Positions 41,401-46,612 of a stretch of 64,000 bases of DNA are shown piece after piece (within the stretch, counting starts at the first letter, position 1; every line of letters begins with the position of its first letter). The position numbers and the translations under genes were made by a program. The notes beneath the pieces are model-generated. The model had not been told where the DNA came from and made no database searches. It saw nothing but the letters and a program-made list of their open reading frames with translations. The DNA lies in assembly GCF_902806685.2 (NCBI RefSeq), contig NC_048546.1:14307891-14371890 (forward strand), given 5' to 3'. Source of the stretch: Maniola hyperantus (taxonomy: Eukaryota; Arthropoda; Insecta; Lepidoptera; Nymphalidae).

Positions 41401-43689
41401 GATCGATCCCGAGAACCGCACCTCTAACTTTTCGGAGTTATGTGCATTTTGAGTAACTAAAAATATCAGTTGCTTTGACGGTGAAGGAAACCTGCATGCC
41501 TGAGAGTTCTCCATAATGTTCGCAAAGGTGTGTGAAGTCTGCCCATCTGCACTTCTCCAGCGTCCCTTCTCACTCTGAGAGGAGACTGGAGACCCGTGCT
41601 CTGTAGTGAGCCAGCCAATGATGGGTTAATCATGACGATAGATTAGATTAAGCTACCTATATGTTTATGATACTTAGGTAACATTTTCAATTAATTAAAA
41701 ATAAGTTATTTTCATCAACAGCTTAGATGAAATCACAGCCTCTAATGGACTGACACTTGACCTAAAGCTCGGAATTTTAAAAGCATCATAAAAGTGTAAA
41801 GGCCAGTTAGTCGCCGGCGGTGTTTTCATAACTAAAATTCATCTACAAACTCTCGATCTTGTGAAAGATAACTCCCAACATTTCGTAAAGTTCGCCATTT
41901 TAATAACAATCGATATGATGTTTCAACGATTGACAAATATTACATTGTAGTGGGAGAGCTGCCGGACATTTTTTAGGTGGTGCTTGATGATAGAAGATAG
42001 AGATAGCTAGTAGTTTGTCCCACAGTTCTTTTACATTCCTTGGGTGAGAAATTTTTTAAACTACTTGCCAGCTGGTGTGTAATGGGCTCACGTTTAAAAA
42101 AAAATTAGATTAACCTGCCAGCTATTTTGAATACACTTTATTCGTAAGTAACAATTAATAAGTAGCGTGGCCACACGTCTTCTCTATGAAAGAAATACCT
42201 AAGCAAGACTTTAATAATATACAGTGCTAGCATTAGTATCACGTTGAAATAATGTACCTAAATGATGTGTGTCTGCACTGCACTGTTTTCTACTTCTGTA
42301 TAAACCGTGCCTTATAGATATTTATCAGTTGTTTAGACTTTAAAGAATACTACGAATATAAAGTATAGTTAAGTTTAGCTTATTATGCTCAGTCAAGATA
42401 CAGGAACCGTATGTCAAACTTTTAGCCTTTATCAAGCAACTCATGAAAATATTCTACTTGCTCTTATGCTATGACATTAGCAAGCCACATTGAATCGCTT
42501 GAGTAGACTTCGATTGCATATTCTATTAAACGGAATTTGATAAGGTAAACACTTCTTTCAAGAGCACTGAGGCGGTTACTTTAGTATGACTTAATTTGAA
42601 TTTGCGGTAGTTTTCATTTCAAGATTTTCGCACTTTTTGAATGGAGTAATGATTACATAAGTATTCGTTATCAAATCAACAGTTAAGTTTTTAACATTCT
42701 GTTAATTTAGACAAAAAAGGCACACTTAGGTATGGGATCATTTCCTTGTTTATCTGTATGTCTGTCTGTCAAGACCCGTCAAGGAAATCAAAACCTACAG
42801 GGTACTTCCCGTTGACCTATAATCATGAAATTTGGCAGGTAGCACAACTAAAAGGAAAACACCGCAAATCTTGAACTTGTCGTCATCACAAAAAATGTGT
42901 TATTTCTTGTATGTAAGAACCTTTCGTGAGTGATTGGTTGAATTTGTGCGATTTTTGTTGCAACAATGCATTGTAGCCAATAGTGAGCGAGCGTCAACCA
43001 AACAGAGGTGATTGCGACCGTGACATTGTTGCTGTCACTCTACCGCAATCGAGCACATAGAGTACATGATCGAGCAGCAGTTTTTTCATTCGGACGAAAG
43101 TCCGTCCGTATTTTTTCGACATTTTGCACGATAATTCAAAAACTATGATGCATAAAAATAAATAAAAATCTGTTTTAGAATGTACAGGTGAAAACCTTTC
43201 ATATACCCCACTTGATATAGTCACTCACTTCGAAAGTTGAAAATACTAATTATTAGTTCATGACCACAATTTAATTTTTTTTGTGTGATCTAACCCTAAA
43301 TTCACGGTTTTCAGATTTTTCCCCAAATGCCAGATATAAGATCTACCTACCTGCCAAATTTCATGATTCTAGGTCAGACAACAAAGTGATCGTATAACGG
43401 TTCCGTTTTTCCTTTTGAGGTACGGAACCCTAAAAAATAGTGTAGATTTAGTACCTACTTCAGGATTTTTGAAAATTGTACGTACCCCCACGCCGATTTT
43501 CTAAATTCCACCCAAGCGAAGGCGGGGCGGGTCAGCTAGCTGATACATATTGAAAGTGATACTTAGTATATAAGTAGGTATAGCGATAGGTTTGCTTACC
43601 TGACAACCGGTGTCCACGTCCGCGTAGTAGCCGGACGCGCGGCCTTGACACGTGAACCGCGTGCCCGGACTTTTCACCAGCGCGCCGGA
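13294..43689 (-). CDS. Cuticular protein analogous to peritrophin (CPAP1-like), single chitin-binding domain; 3' four exons
   Basis: Exons 43689-43600, 17829-17679, 15156-15035 and 14490-13294 join in frame to 519 codons plus stop; the signal-peptide exon(s) lie upstream and were not found. The first two exons build one type-2 chitin-binding domain with six cysteines spaced C-14-C-5-C-10-C-12-C-7-C, starting RFTCQGRASGYYADVDTGCQ. The aromatic core (GYYAD, FSYSCP, TLFQQ, CDHWYMVNC) is intact. A long Pro/Ser/Thr/Asn-rich tail ends with two CxxC pairs. One domain plus a long disordered tail is typical of insect CPAP1 cuticle or tracheal matrix proteins, which are secreted and bind chitin (family knowledge). 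Automated annotation may label such proteins as scoloptoxin-like or mucin-like. The 25.8-kb intron between the first two listed exons is filled with mobile elements. Confidence 0.85.
14823..14955 (+). mobile_element. CRE-carrying MITE, truncated copy
   Basis: Intact left end AGTCCCGCAAATTGCTAATG and one TGACGTCA at 14920 (a second is mutated to TGACGTCG). The right terminal repeat is lost. In a CPAP1-like intron. Confidence 0.7.
15035..15156 (-). CDS. CPAP1-like penultimate exon
   Basis: Acceptor AATTGTTTCATCAG, donor GTGAGA. Encodes QRDKPFVSDADMRQRTPRPD and then ILSVPPNSNYYDGLKEAETK. It continues the NLLIG end of the chitin-binding domain with matching phase 1 and leaves in phase 0. The RDKPFVSD-type motif just after the domain is a familiar CPAP1 feature. 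Confidence 0.85.
15310..15830. repeat. Repeat mosaic in CPAP1-like intron
   Basis: 15310-15435 matches the tail of SINE family B (ATATCACTTGCTGTAATGG, AGTCTGCCAATATGCACTTGG). 15480-15810 is a GC-rich dispersed repeat with GGGCGCCAGGGTACTGG and CCAGTACCCT inverted parts. No coding content. Confidence 0.45.
16288..16500 (-). repeat. Dispersed repeat family D, copy 1
   Basis: Reverse copy of 60850-61065: shared GCACCAATGCAACCTCAGTG, GACGTCTGGATTTCAAACGG and CACGGTTTTGGAACC blocks. Parts recur at 24044-24187 and 30284-30337. Confidence 0.7.
16540..17008 (-). repeat. GGTTCCGTAC-family dispersed repeat
   Basis: Reverse copy: GTTCCTCAAAAGGAAAAAAG, GTCTGTCTGTTTGTCCG, ATCATGAAGTTTGGCAGGTA, GGGGTATCATATAAAAGGGC and the end TTGGCCGGTTTTTT. 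Other copies at 19084, 20093, 23196, 31110, 37784, 38378, 42715, 43105, 49962, 52090 and 59496. Confidence 0.7.
17423..17499 (-). pseudogene. CPAP1-like exon copy A (truncated third exon repeat)
   Basis: Third repeat of the chitin-binding exon. Reads MYHMCDSLGQQFSYSCPNTT then LFQQW before homology stops, and has no donor. It carries several replacements (V to M, G to S, R to Q) and lacks the fifth and sixth cysteines, so it is a decayed fragment. Confidence 0.8.
17514..17664 (-). CDS. CPAP1-like alternative exon copy B (sixth Cys replaced by Trp)
   Basis: A 151-bp copy of the exon at 17679-17829 with its own CAG acceptor and a strong GTAAGT donor. The protein is identical except that the final domain cysteine is Trp (VNWTNSESDYDANLLIG in place of VNCTN). 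About ten other differences are all synonymous, pointing to past or present purifying selection. It lies only 14 bp downstream of copy C, too close for both to be spliced in series, so use would have to be mutually exclusive. Whether it is used is unknown. Confidence 0.55.
17679..17829 (-). CDS. CPAP1-like exon, second half of chitin-binding domain (copy C, canonical)
   Basis: Acceptor CTTTCGGTTCCAG after a pyrimidine-rich tract, donor GTACGT. Encodes VYHMCDGLGRQFSYSCPNTT, then LFQQRMLVCDHWYMVNCTNS and ESDYDANLLIG. It supplies cysteines 3 to 6. Phase 0 in (joins ...TGCQ at 43600) and phase 1 out (joins the exon at 15156). Confidence 0.85.
18000..18190 (-). repeat. GCGAAAGTGTG...CAGCTAGT element, truncated
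   Basis: ATCCCCGCGACTTCATCCGC, GGGATAAAAAGTAGCC and the TTGAAGGACACACCAACAAA block. Downstream, 18190-18840 shows an inverted pair of about 20 bp (TTTTACGTCTCCCCAAACCA at 18300 against TTTGGTGAGACGTAAAA at 18538) and nothing codable. Confidence 0.55.
18855..19030 (+). repeat. GCGAAAGTGTG...CAGCTAGT element
   Basis: TTATAAATGCGAAAGTGTG, GTTGAACGCAACGGAGCAAC and the CCCACGGAATTTTGAGAAA block; ends CATCAGCTAGTTA at about 19047. Confidence 0.6.
19084..19527 (+). repeat. GGTTCCGTAC-family dispersed repeat, near full length
   Basis: AAACCGGCCAAGTGCGAGTC at the left, then GTATTTTTTCGACATTTTGC, AGTTCATGACCACAATTTT and GACAGACAGACGGACAG, ending TACCTCAAAAGG in reverse sense (GGAACCCTAAAA). Confidence 0.75.
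20093..22006 (+). repeat. GGTTCCGTAC-family repeat split by a 1.6-kb insertion
   Basis: The left part 20093-20200 ends at CATAAAAATAAATAT; the right part resumes at 21790 with AATATTAATTCATGACC and runs to GGCACGGAACCCTAAAA. Roughly 100 bp of the family consensus (compare 19195-19285) is missing at the break. Confidence 0.7.
20200..21789. mobile_element. Putative solo LTR (or long foldback element), 1590 bp
   Basis: The ends are TGTAGGCG...CGCCTACA (TG...CA with an 8-bp inverted end), flanked by AATA on both sides (20196-20199, 21790-21793). That fits a solo LTR with a 4-bp target duplication. Reading the ends as GTAGGCG/CGCCTAC with a 6-bp AAATAT duplication would instead suggest a DNA transposon derivative. 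No long open frame or protein similarity is visible. A 16-bp hairpin lies at 20834-20868. Confidence 0.5.
22470..22690 (+). repeat. GCTAGTTTGTCACGG-type Helitron-like element
   Basis: CTGTCTGTCTGTATGCTAG, CCAATTTTGATGAAATTTGG and TGGGCTACTTTTTATCCCG: another version of the GCGAAAGTGTG family. Confidence 0.55.
22778..23006 (+). repeat. (GACT)n-linked Helitron-like element, copy 2
   Basis: AAAAGGAAAAGGTGACTGAC at the left, GGATCGGGCTGAAATTTGG, and the end GCATAAGCTAGT. Nearly identical to 4768-4998. Confidence 0.7.
23196..23330 (-). repeat. GGTTCCGTAC-family fragment
   Basis: GGGTTCCGTACCTCGAAAGA to CTTCCCGTTGACTTAAAATC; truncated. Confidence 0.6.
23412..23952. repeat. Two GCGAAAGTGTG...CAGCTAGT elements head to head
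   Basis: Plus copy 23412-23620 with a (GGTTTGTT)n-like stretch, ending GCGGGCATCAGCTAGT. Minus copy 23735-23952, from CTAGCTGATGCCCGCGACTT to TTCGCATTTATAATATGG. Confidence 0.65.
24044..24187 (+). repeat. Dispersed repeat family D, left half
   Basis: GAGCATCGATATAAATGACA to GGTTGCATTGGTGCTAAA. The matching right half resumes at 30284, so the copy appears split by a block that includes the BEL/Pao element. Confidence 0.65.
24256..24260. other. Target-site duplication GTTGC, low side of BEL/Pao
   Basis: GTTGC directly before the LTR; the same five bases follow the other LTR at 30135-30139. A 5-bp duplication is usual for BEL/Pao. Confidence 0.92.
24261..24485 (-). repeat. BEL/Pao 3' LTR (low-coordinate side)
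   Basis: 225 bp. On the minus strand it begins TGTCGGACTATGTTAATAAA and ends CGCGAAACGTTCA, giving TG...CA ends. It matches 29910-30134 base for base by eye. Confidence 0.95.
24658..29826 (-). CDS. BEL/Pao gag-pol polyprotein, 1722 aa
   Basis: One uninterrupted frame. Gag-type DUF1759 region about residues 115-290 (LPKITLPTFSGKYMEWPTF); CCHC-type zinc knuckles about 316-380; retropepsin active site DQGS at 460-463; reverse transcriptase about 730-950 with YMDD at 873-876; RNase H about 1040-1175 (CDAS, TDS, DNPAD); integrase zinc finger H1355, H1360, C1390, C1393; DDE core D1425, D1491, E1544 (SDNGTNF, GGLWEGGVRS); and the C-terminal DUF5641-like domain about 1625-1715. All catalytic residues seen are intact. 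The fused gag-pol frame and domain order are those of BEL/Pao. Expression is presumably from the adjacent 5' LTR on the minus strand. Confidence 0.97.
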   Translation of the reverse strand: MDLVQVQEELRSQIDKLRTNYKKCSKERLTRQYIETRLQALESKYNNFTKNHVELIRNRSAVTNDYFSQDVFGNLEEFYLEFKTELKEKLESFTVRRQNDSSFNSSSANGENHSIKLPKITLPTFSGKYMEWPTFHDLFESLIHENSSLTDVERLHYLKTHLSNEAEQLLRHIPITASNYEQCWTLLKSRYNNKRYIANSILTRLVGQKACSTESSHGVKQILDTTSDCLNALSNIGVDVSSWDILIIHLTALKLDTESRKQWEQKISNHSDVLPTLVEFKSFLESRFRALEFLEPVRRENTKEKPKAFTVTATQCPFCLENHLLYQCKEFSKTGYTARREFVEKKRLCFNCLGDNHPVYRCRRNTVCKRCSRRHHSLLHPEGTTSCATKAASTSGGLEAVPQDVSMEQSDTKGSEQDITKIATHFANNSNCLTGHVMLATAIIKVDCRRSSYTLRALLDQGSQASFISEHAVQLLGLRKQPVKGLVSGLGGDQLSMEIKYMVTFKIQSIHNSCNFNIQAYVLTKLSSTLPAYQIKITDWPEMLHLPLADPDYGKPQGIDVLLGAEIYGQILVDGLRRNPEGTLTAQNTLFGWILSGRVLDSPDNCFNNIISMHIQDDSINTLLRRFWELETEVPKELMSKEDEMCEAYYSSRTTRDGSGRYCVKLPFREADPKSQYGEFKSIAERRLKSLEKKFEKKHFLKEEYTKAMNDYINSNHMERITEEAEIEKPNCVYLPHHAVIRNDKTTSKVRIVFDAACKGIHGKSLNDDLLVGPRLQPDLRHLIMRWRTHVICFTADVIKMYRQILVDKADTDYQRLLWREKPDSDIGIYRMLRVTFGVASAPYLAVKTLQQIAKDEGHAFPLAAEIVAKDFYMDDCLSGCKNDEEALEIYHQMVGLLRKGGFELQKWMSNSSKLMELIHSNAKITKSFNTNDEVVKILGLSWNATKDIFQYTVNLPKQPKSVTKRVILSDISRLYDPLGWIAPVVIQAKIYMQKLWLKGLSWDEEVPRSLLDEWIKYRTSLPLLNSFEISRWIGVCDSASVELHGFCDASNSAYAAVTYLRVVDEAGVHDVQLVAARTKVAPVKQVSTPRLELCGAVLLAKLLSEVSTVLNIPQAKLFAWTDSTIVLAWLKGEPNRWKTFVANRVTEILNVLNNDQWSHVQSGDNPADMASRGLTPEELMSQQQFWMQGPQWLREDSIPVSSNVTTDTHLEEKQVKSHMVTADTVQPMAVWDKYSSLKKLIRVIAYCKRFISKLRNKNTQFSTHLTARELDEATTMCIKQCQASAFQEEITQLLKDKSVKRSSNTFSLCPLLDKDGVMRVRGRIQQSREDYDTKHPIILPYGHHISKLIVANAHEETLHGGPQLTLNYIRSKFWIINAKGLVRQHIKKCLRCTRYSSSHQHPFMGELPSSRVQPSRPFSKSGVDYAGPVNIRMSKGRGCKSYKGYICLFICMSTKAIHLEAVTDLTSEGFLAAFRRFVARRGNCQEVWSDNGTNFVKAAKELRKLFQAEDSTVMSEVAASLANNGTEWHFIPPRAPNFGGLWEGGVRSTKYHLKRVLDGSTLTFEELSTVLAQIEACLNSRPMYRLPSNQADSSPLTPGHFLIGEPLLTVPDHKYENCKVSNLRRWQMTQKMVQQFWRKWSQEYLSTLHNRYKWTKIIPEPNVGDIVLVKEDDLPPSKWLLGRIESKHPGPDQITRVVTLKCKGSKFKRPVSKLCVLPVTD
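29893..29909 (-). other. Primer-binding site of BEL/Pao element
   Basis: On the minus strand the 17 bases directly after the 5' LTR begin TGGTCCTAAATCGAACC, complementary to a tRNA 3' end with CCA. The tRNA species was not identified. Confidence 0.6.
29910..30134 (-). repeat. BEL/Pao 5' LTR (high-coordinate side)
   Basis: 225 bp, identical by eye to 24261-24485, flanked outside by GTTGC (30135-30139). Confidence 0.95.
30157..30201. repeat. CCTAGT/CCTAGA hexanucleotide repeat
   Basis: Three CCTAGT units switch to CCTAGA units and end CCTAGGTC, so the tract is also partly palindromic (TAGGCCTAG...CTAGGTCTA). Confidence 0.7.
30284..30337 (+). repeat. Dispersed repeat family D, right half
   Basis: GAGTCGGTGCCATTTTGCTT to CCCTGTCCTTACGAAGTAAT, matching 61005-61055 of the full copy. 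Confidence 0.6.
30409..30995. mobile_element. Foldback repeat with AACCGACTTC/GAAGTCGGTT ends
   Basis: Arms of about 137 bp at 30409-30545 and 30596-30733 are nearly perfect reverse complements around a 50-bp spacer. A unique-looking tail to about 30995 (GTTAAAAATCTACTGTTTAC ... GAAGTCGGTTAATTA) is shared with 47690-48150. Open frames in the arms mirror each other and are not genes. Confidence 0.75.
31110..31460 (+). repeat. GGTTCCGTAC-family dispersed repeat
   Basis: AAACCGACCAAGTGCGAGAA, GAGGGTTCCGTACTATAGTC, ending in the TCATGATTCTAGGTCAACGG block. Confidence 0.7.
31630..32222. mobile_element. MITE family E copy interrupted by a LINE tail
   Basis: Left MITE part 31630-31770 (TAATGTACATATCGGCCTTT, GTAGAGCGTTGTCTCTGTC); right part 32196-32222 (GGTCGATGTACATTACTTTC). 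The LINE fragment at 31775-32195 lies between them. Confidence 0.65.
31775..32195 (+). pseudogene. 5'-truncated CR1/Jockey-like LINE 3' end
   Basis: 31779-31895 encodes RLMNSYNNLTYTDIDIFHDS, then LIKFKKKLYSV...TLS and a stop: the closing residues of a LINE reverse transcriptase. A 300-bp 3' UTR ends in an (AAAT)n-like tail at 32174-32194. Confidence 0.65.
32397..32607. mobile_element. 211-bp foldback MITE with TAAAA target duplication
   Basis: Ends CCACACGAGTAGATA and TATCTACTCGTGTGG, with arms of roughly 90 bp that also include GAGCGTCCGT-type inner repeats. TAAAA occurs on both sides (32392-32396, 32608-32612). Confidence 0.8.
32975..33178 (-). repeat. GCGAAAGTGTG...CAGCTAGT element
   Basis: GATGCCCGCGACTTCGTCCG, AATCGGTTGAACGGTTGAGC and ACACTTTCGCATTTATAATA. 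Near-consensus copy. Confidence 0.7.
33650..34391 (-). repeat. LTR of collapsed element (3' LTR)
   Basis: 742 bp. Contains a 40-bp tandem pair (from 33651 and 33691), each with CACGTG; three roughly 75-bp repeats starting CGTCCCACGC at 33848, 33923 and 33999; and a 109-bp block at 34283-34391 that repeats in the internal region. Confidence 0.85.
34392..34404 (-). other. Polypurine tract of collapsed LTR element
   Basis: Minus-strand CTGAGGGGGAGAC abuts the 3' LTR TGTAACAC start. The same tract recurs inside the LTRs at 34283-34295 and 35270-35282. Confidence 0.6.
34619..34635 (-). other. Primer-binding site of collapsed LTR element
   Basis: Minus-strand TGGCGCCCAACGTGGGG one base from the 5' LTR, a typical retroelement primer-binding sequence. 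Confidence 0.7.
34637..35378 (-). repeat. LTR of collapsed element (5' LTR)
   Basis: Identical by eye to 33650-34391, offset 987 bp. The mirrored small open frames in both LTRs have no coding support. Confidence 0.85.
35766..36000 (-). repeat. GCGAAAGTGTG...CAGCTAGT element
   Basis: CTAGCTGATGCCCGCGACTT, CAAATTTCGTCGTAATTAG and CACTTTCGCATTTGTAATAT. Confidence 0.7.
36008..36170. mobile_element. GC-rich MITE family F copy with poly-G tract
   Basis: TAGTCCGCAACAGGCTGAGA and GATTGCCATTTCAACC ends. A run of about 17 G near 36050-36066 adjoins a CCCGCAC-rich core. Confidence 0.7.
36229..36342. repeat. Short inverted-repeat element
   Basis: CAATTTCTTTTTTTTTTTTA and CCCTAAAAAAAAAGAAATTG form its ends, enclosing GGTTAAGGGTC and GCAACCTTACC. 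Confidence 0.5.
36600..36860 (+). pseudogene. RTE LINE C-terminal fragment
   Basis: Short frame with LEWRPRTSTALEDPSLDGQT and SDDIKRFKRARPW...VEVPTRDL, a degraded form of the RTE end WRPRTGRR..GRP..RW.DD...W. It ends in a GATAATGATGATGA tail. Confidence 0.65.
37016..37245 (-). repeat. (GACT)n-linked Helitron-like element, copy 3
   Basis: CTAGCATATGCTCGCGACTT to CACCTTTTCCTTTTT, with only a short CAGT tract left. Confidence 0.65.
37784..37960 (-). repeat. GGTTCCGTAC-family fragment
   Basis: GGGTTCCGTACCACAAAAGG to GTGAACATCACAAAA; right half missing. Confidence 0.65.
38378..38535 (-). repeat. GGTTCCGTAC-family fragment
   Basis: CAAGTGGGGTATCATATGAA to GACTCGCACTTGGCCGGTTT; preceded by (TTTA)n at 38341-38370. 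Confidence 0.65.
38935..39196 (-). repeat. (GACT)n-linked Helitron-like element, copy 4
   Basis: CTAGCTTATGCTCGCGACTT to CACCTTTCCCTTTTATAT, with about twelve CAGT units at 39117-39170. Confidence 0.7.
39197..39381 (+). repeat. Third Helitron-like family (GCATCTAGT end)
   Basis: GATGAATCGCTAAATGTGTT, AACCGATTTCGCTAAATTT and the end GCCGCCGGGGCATCTAGT. A reverse copy is at 52680-52865. Confidence 0.65.
39770..40115 (+). repeat. tRNA-derived SINE, family A, copy 1
   Basis: A box GACGCAGTGGTGAGCGC, B box GGTTCGATTCC, body CGGCCGTGGCTAGTTACCAC and tail AGTCAAGGGCTAATTTG. Confidence 0.75.
40140..40345 (-). repeat. (GACT)n-linked Helitron-like element, copy 5
   Basis: GTCGTCCGCGTGGACTACAC to CATCTTTTCCTTTTATATA. 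A further diverged copy is at 40900-41080. Confidence 0.65.
40615..40890. repeat. Dispersed repeat, probably a LINE 3' tail
   Basis: AAAGTCAAAGTCAAATGATT, then AGAGCCCACAACAAACTCAG and AGCAACTCATTCCC, a recurrent lepidopteran repeat; no open frame. Confidence 0.4.
41348..41655 (+). repeat. tRNA-derived SINE, family B, copy 1
   Basis: A-box-like TAGCCTAGTGGTTAGGACGT, B-box-like GGGATCGATCCC, body AACCTGCATGCCTGAGAGTT and AGTCTGCCCATCTGCACTT. Reverse copy 55985-56230; partial copies at 15310 and 47130. Confidence 0.7.
41660..42710. other. No gene recognised
   Basis: AT-rich intron sequence of the CPAP1-like gene; no repeat family with another clear copy in this window and no exon-like segment. 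Confidence 0.4.
42715..42880 (-). repeat. GGTTCCGTAC-family fragment
   Basis: GATCATTTCCTTGTTTATCT, then TTCCCGTTGACCTATAATC and GAAATTTGGCAGGTAG. Confidence 0.55.
43105..43438 (+). repeat. GGTTCCGTAC-family dispersed repeat
   Basis: GTCCGTATTTTTTCGACATT through TCATGACCACAATTT to GAGGTACGGAACCCTAAAAA; lies about 160 bp from the CPAP1-like exon at 43600. Confidence 0.7.
43600..43689 (-). CDS. CPAP1-like exon, first half of chitin-binding domain
   Basis: Acceptor TTCTTAATTTGCAG, donor GTAAGC; 30 codons, phase 0 at both ends. SGALVKSPGTRFTCQGRASG and YYADVDTGCQ give cysteines 1 and 2 and the GYYAD motif. The exon depends on a further upstream exon for start and signal peptide. It is G+C-rich against AT-rich surroundings. 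Confidence 0.85.
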
Positions 43690-43799
43690 CTGCAAATTAA
43701 GAACGTATAAGTTACATAACCTCCTTACAGCTTCTTCGCCGGCGCCACTTACGAGGCACGGATTCAAAACATCACAAACATTTTATACGAAGGCTGGCT

Positions 43800-43850
43800 T
43801 GCACAGACACGGCACGGACACGGCACGGACACGGCACGGACACGTCACGG
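43800..43850. repeat. Minisatellite (CACGGACACGG)n
   Basis: About four units of an 11-12-base G+C-rich repeat, roughly 110 bp upstream of the exon acceptor at 43689. Confidence 0.75.
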
Positions 43851-43907
43851 TGAAGCATAAACTGCTTCATATAAAATGTTCGTGAATTTTAGAATCTTCA
43901 AAGAAGA

Positions 43908-44165
43908 AATTTCTAAACTGGTCTGGACTGGTGGGAGGCTTCGACCGTGGTTACCGTGGTGGACCGTAGACCGACTAGTTACCACCCTACCGGCAAAGCC
44001 GTGCTGCCAAGCGATTTAGCGTTCCAGTACAATGCCGTGTAGGGCATGGGCTTATTAAAAACTGCCGTACCCCTTCCAGGTTAGCCCGCTTCCATCTTAG
44101 ACTGCATCGTCACTTACCACCGGGTGAGATTGCAGTCAAGGGCTAACGTGTATCTGAATAAAAAA
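43908..44165 (+). repeat. SINE family A, copy lacking tRNA head
   Basis: TTCTAAACTGGTCTGGACTG to AGTCAAGGGCTAACGTGTAT. Confidence 0.7.
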
Positions 44166-44463
44166 ATGATTTCACTAAATTAAAATGATTTGAAAGTAGT
44201 AATAATGCCCATTTCTGACACCTAGTTAGGTATAATATTTTATTTTACTTTATTTTATTTTATTTTATTATAAAGGCACACAAAACAGGTTTCAGCTATA
44301 AATGGTCCAAATACAAAAACAATAGATTAAGATCTAAGCGGTAACCCTTAACATGTGTACGCAACAATGCTAAAATAAATATATGCACTAACTAACTGAT
44401 AAGATACAATTTATAGAAACACAGAAAAAAGAAATACAAGAAAATTAACTATGAAAAATATAC

Positions 44464-44680
44464 TTAAAGAGGAGAAGATGCAAAATGTTGATAAATATGT
44501 TTTTTAAATGTGTTCAAATTGTTATTAAAAATGTCAATATTATGGTTAGCTGTGAAAAGATCATTGTACAGGCGACACATACGGACAACGGGATTGTAAA
44601 AGGAAGTATTCTTATATAATATAAATAACACCGACCGCACGAGGCTTCGCTTCTAGGTCTTTTGAAAAATCTGGAAGAGA
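44464..44680 (-). pseudogene. CR1/Jockey-like LINE C-terminal fragment
   Basis: On the minus strand reads SFYNPVVRMCRLYNDLFTAN then HNIDIFNNNLNTFKKHIYQH and stop at 44466-44464, the typical end of a LINE reverse transcriptase. The AT-rich 3' tail extends to about 44230. Confidence 0.65.
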
Positions 44681-44929
44681 ATGGGCCGAGTCTAACCTCT
44701 CAGTCGCGAATGAAATACCTCTCTTACTAATGAAAGGTATAGTCTTCAATTAGTCTACAAGGAAGCCATTCCTAATCTGCATAGTCCAGAATACAACGGG
44801 TCGTTACCCGTAACGCCTTCCGTTCGGTGCGGTAACCACGCGGTAACAGTAAGGCCCGAGTCAAATACAATGCGGGAGACAAATGCAACTGACGCACGCG
44901 ACTCCTTGAAGTTGTAACATAAGGTACAG

Positions 44930-45065
44930 AATAATAAATGCGAAAGTGTGTCTGTCTGTCTGTATGCTAGCTTTTCGCGGCTCCTCTGTTAACCAATTTT
45001 CATGAAAGGCACAAAGATATATAGCTTTTTCCGGGGACGGACATAGGCTGCTTTTTGTCCTGTCG
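44930..45065 (+). repeat. GCGAAAGTGTG element fragment
   Basis: AATAAATGCGAAAGTGTGTC to ACATAGGCTGCTTTTTGTCC, interrupted by the next SINE. Confidence 0.6.
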
Positions 45066-45067
45066 AC

Positions 45068-45400
45068 GACCTCCTTGGCGCAGTGGTGAGCGCTGTGGTC
45101 TTAATAGTGGGAGGTCCCGGGTTCGATTCCTGGCAGGGGTTTGGAATTTTATAATTTCTAAATTTCTGGTCTGGTCTGGTGGGAGGCTTCGGCCGTGACT
45201 AGTTACCACCCTACCGGCAAAGCCGTGCCGCCAAGCGATTTAGCGTTCCGGTACGATGCCGTGTAGAAACCAAAGGGGTATGGGTTTAATGAAAACTGCC
45301 ATACCCCTTCCAGGTTAGCCCGCTATCATCTTAGACTGCATCATCACTTACCACCAGGTGAGATAGCAGTCAAGGGCTAATTTGTATCTGAATTTAAAAA
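45068..45400 (+). repeat. SINE family A, full copy
   Basis: A box TTGGCGCAGTGGTGAGCGC, B box GGGTTCGATTCC, tail AGTCAAGGGCTAATTTGTAT and A-run. Confidence 0.8.
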
Positions 45401-46136
45401 AAAAATGGTAAAATTAAAGGGATCTTGGTCTAAATCTCATTGGATTTTTTAAAACATAAATCCACGCCGACTAAGTTGCGCGTATTATGTTTGGTACAGA
45501 GAAAGCTTGCATCCCACACACGGTTAAAGGTTACTTTTATGTCGGAAAATCGAGCAGTTGCCACGGGATTTCAAAAAACCGAAACTTATGCGGAGTAAGT
45601 CGCTGGCATAGTAAAAATTATACAGTTCCTCATAAAGTGGCTCCATACATGCCGCGCTCACTTATTGCTGTCGCGCGTTATGTTTGACCAAGCCTTAACA
45701 ATAACAGTAGGTAACCCAGTCACTAGCTGTTACGTGAGCGAGTGGACTAATTATATAGCAATAAAAACGTATAGCGTGGATTCGATTGTTTACATTTAGC
45801 AGGTTATTAAACCTATTAAAGGCAATACCTAATATGGAAGTTACAATATTTTTTTGTTTTGTTTGTTTGCTATTTAAATATACTTTAGTCGATTTCAGTT
45901 CTGTGTTCCATAAGTTTACCTACCTAGTTAGTTTTAAATACTCTGTGCCTAGTTTTTCATACGCATACTATGCCCGTGTGTTGTGGACATAATTCTTTAT
46001 TATAAGTGTTAATTTCTCATTGGAGACTGCTTTGGTTTAAGTGTTTATATATATATACTATCTAGTTAACTAATTGTAACTGTTCGTCTCAAAAAAAAAA
46101 AAAAACTAAATGCTTTTTAAGTTTTACTTAATTTTA

Positions 46137-46215
46137 CGGTGCCGTACCCAAAGAGTGCCAACAGAACCCTATTACTAATCCTCCGCTGTCCGTCCGTCCG
46201 TCTGTCCGGCTATAA
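46137..46215 (-). repeat. GGTTCCGTAC-type repeat, variant fragment
   Basis: ACGGTGCCGTACCCAAAGAG, then CCTATTACTAATCCTCCGC and CCGTCCGTCTGTC. Related variant at 60232-60410. Confidence 0.5.
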
Positions 46216-46314
46216 TCTATCCACACAGAGAAGTTAGTATACAGGGTATAACCAGAACGAACGAACCAAACTTACCGCCAATAGATCCATGTTATGGATA
46301 GGCGGCTGTCTATC

Positions 46315-46612
46315 TATAACAGGTCCCTGGTTTGATTCCCTGCAGGGGTATGGAATTTTATAATTTCTTAATTTCTGGCCTGGTCTGGTGGAGCCTTCGG
46401 CCGTGACTAGTTACCACCCTACCGGCAAAGCCGTGCCGCCAAGCGATTTAGCGTTCCGGTACGATGCTGTGTAGAAATCAAAGGGCATGGGTTTATTAAA
46501 AAAAACTGCCATACCCCTTCCAGGTTAGCTCGCTTATATCTTAGTGTGTATCATCACTCACCACCAGGTGAGATTGCAGTCAAGGGCTAACTTGTATCTG
46601 GATTAAAAAAAA
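46315..46612 (+). repeat. SINE family A copy, head diverged
   Basis: GGTTTGATTCCCTGCAGGG, CCGTGACTAGTTACCACCC and AGTCAAGGGCTAACTTGTAT. Confidence 0.75.
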
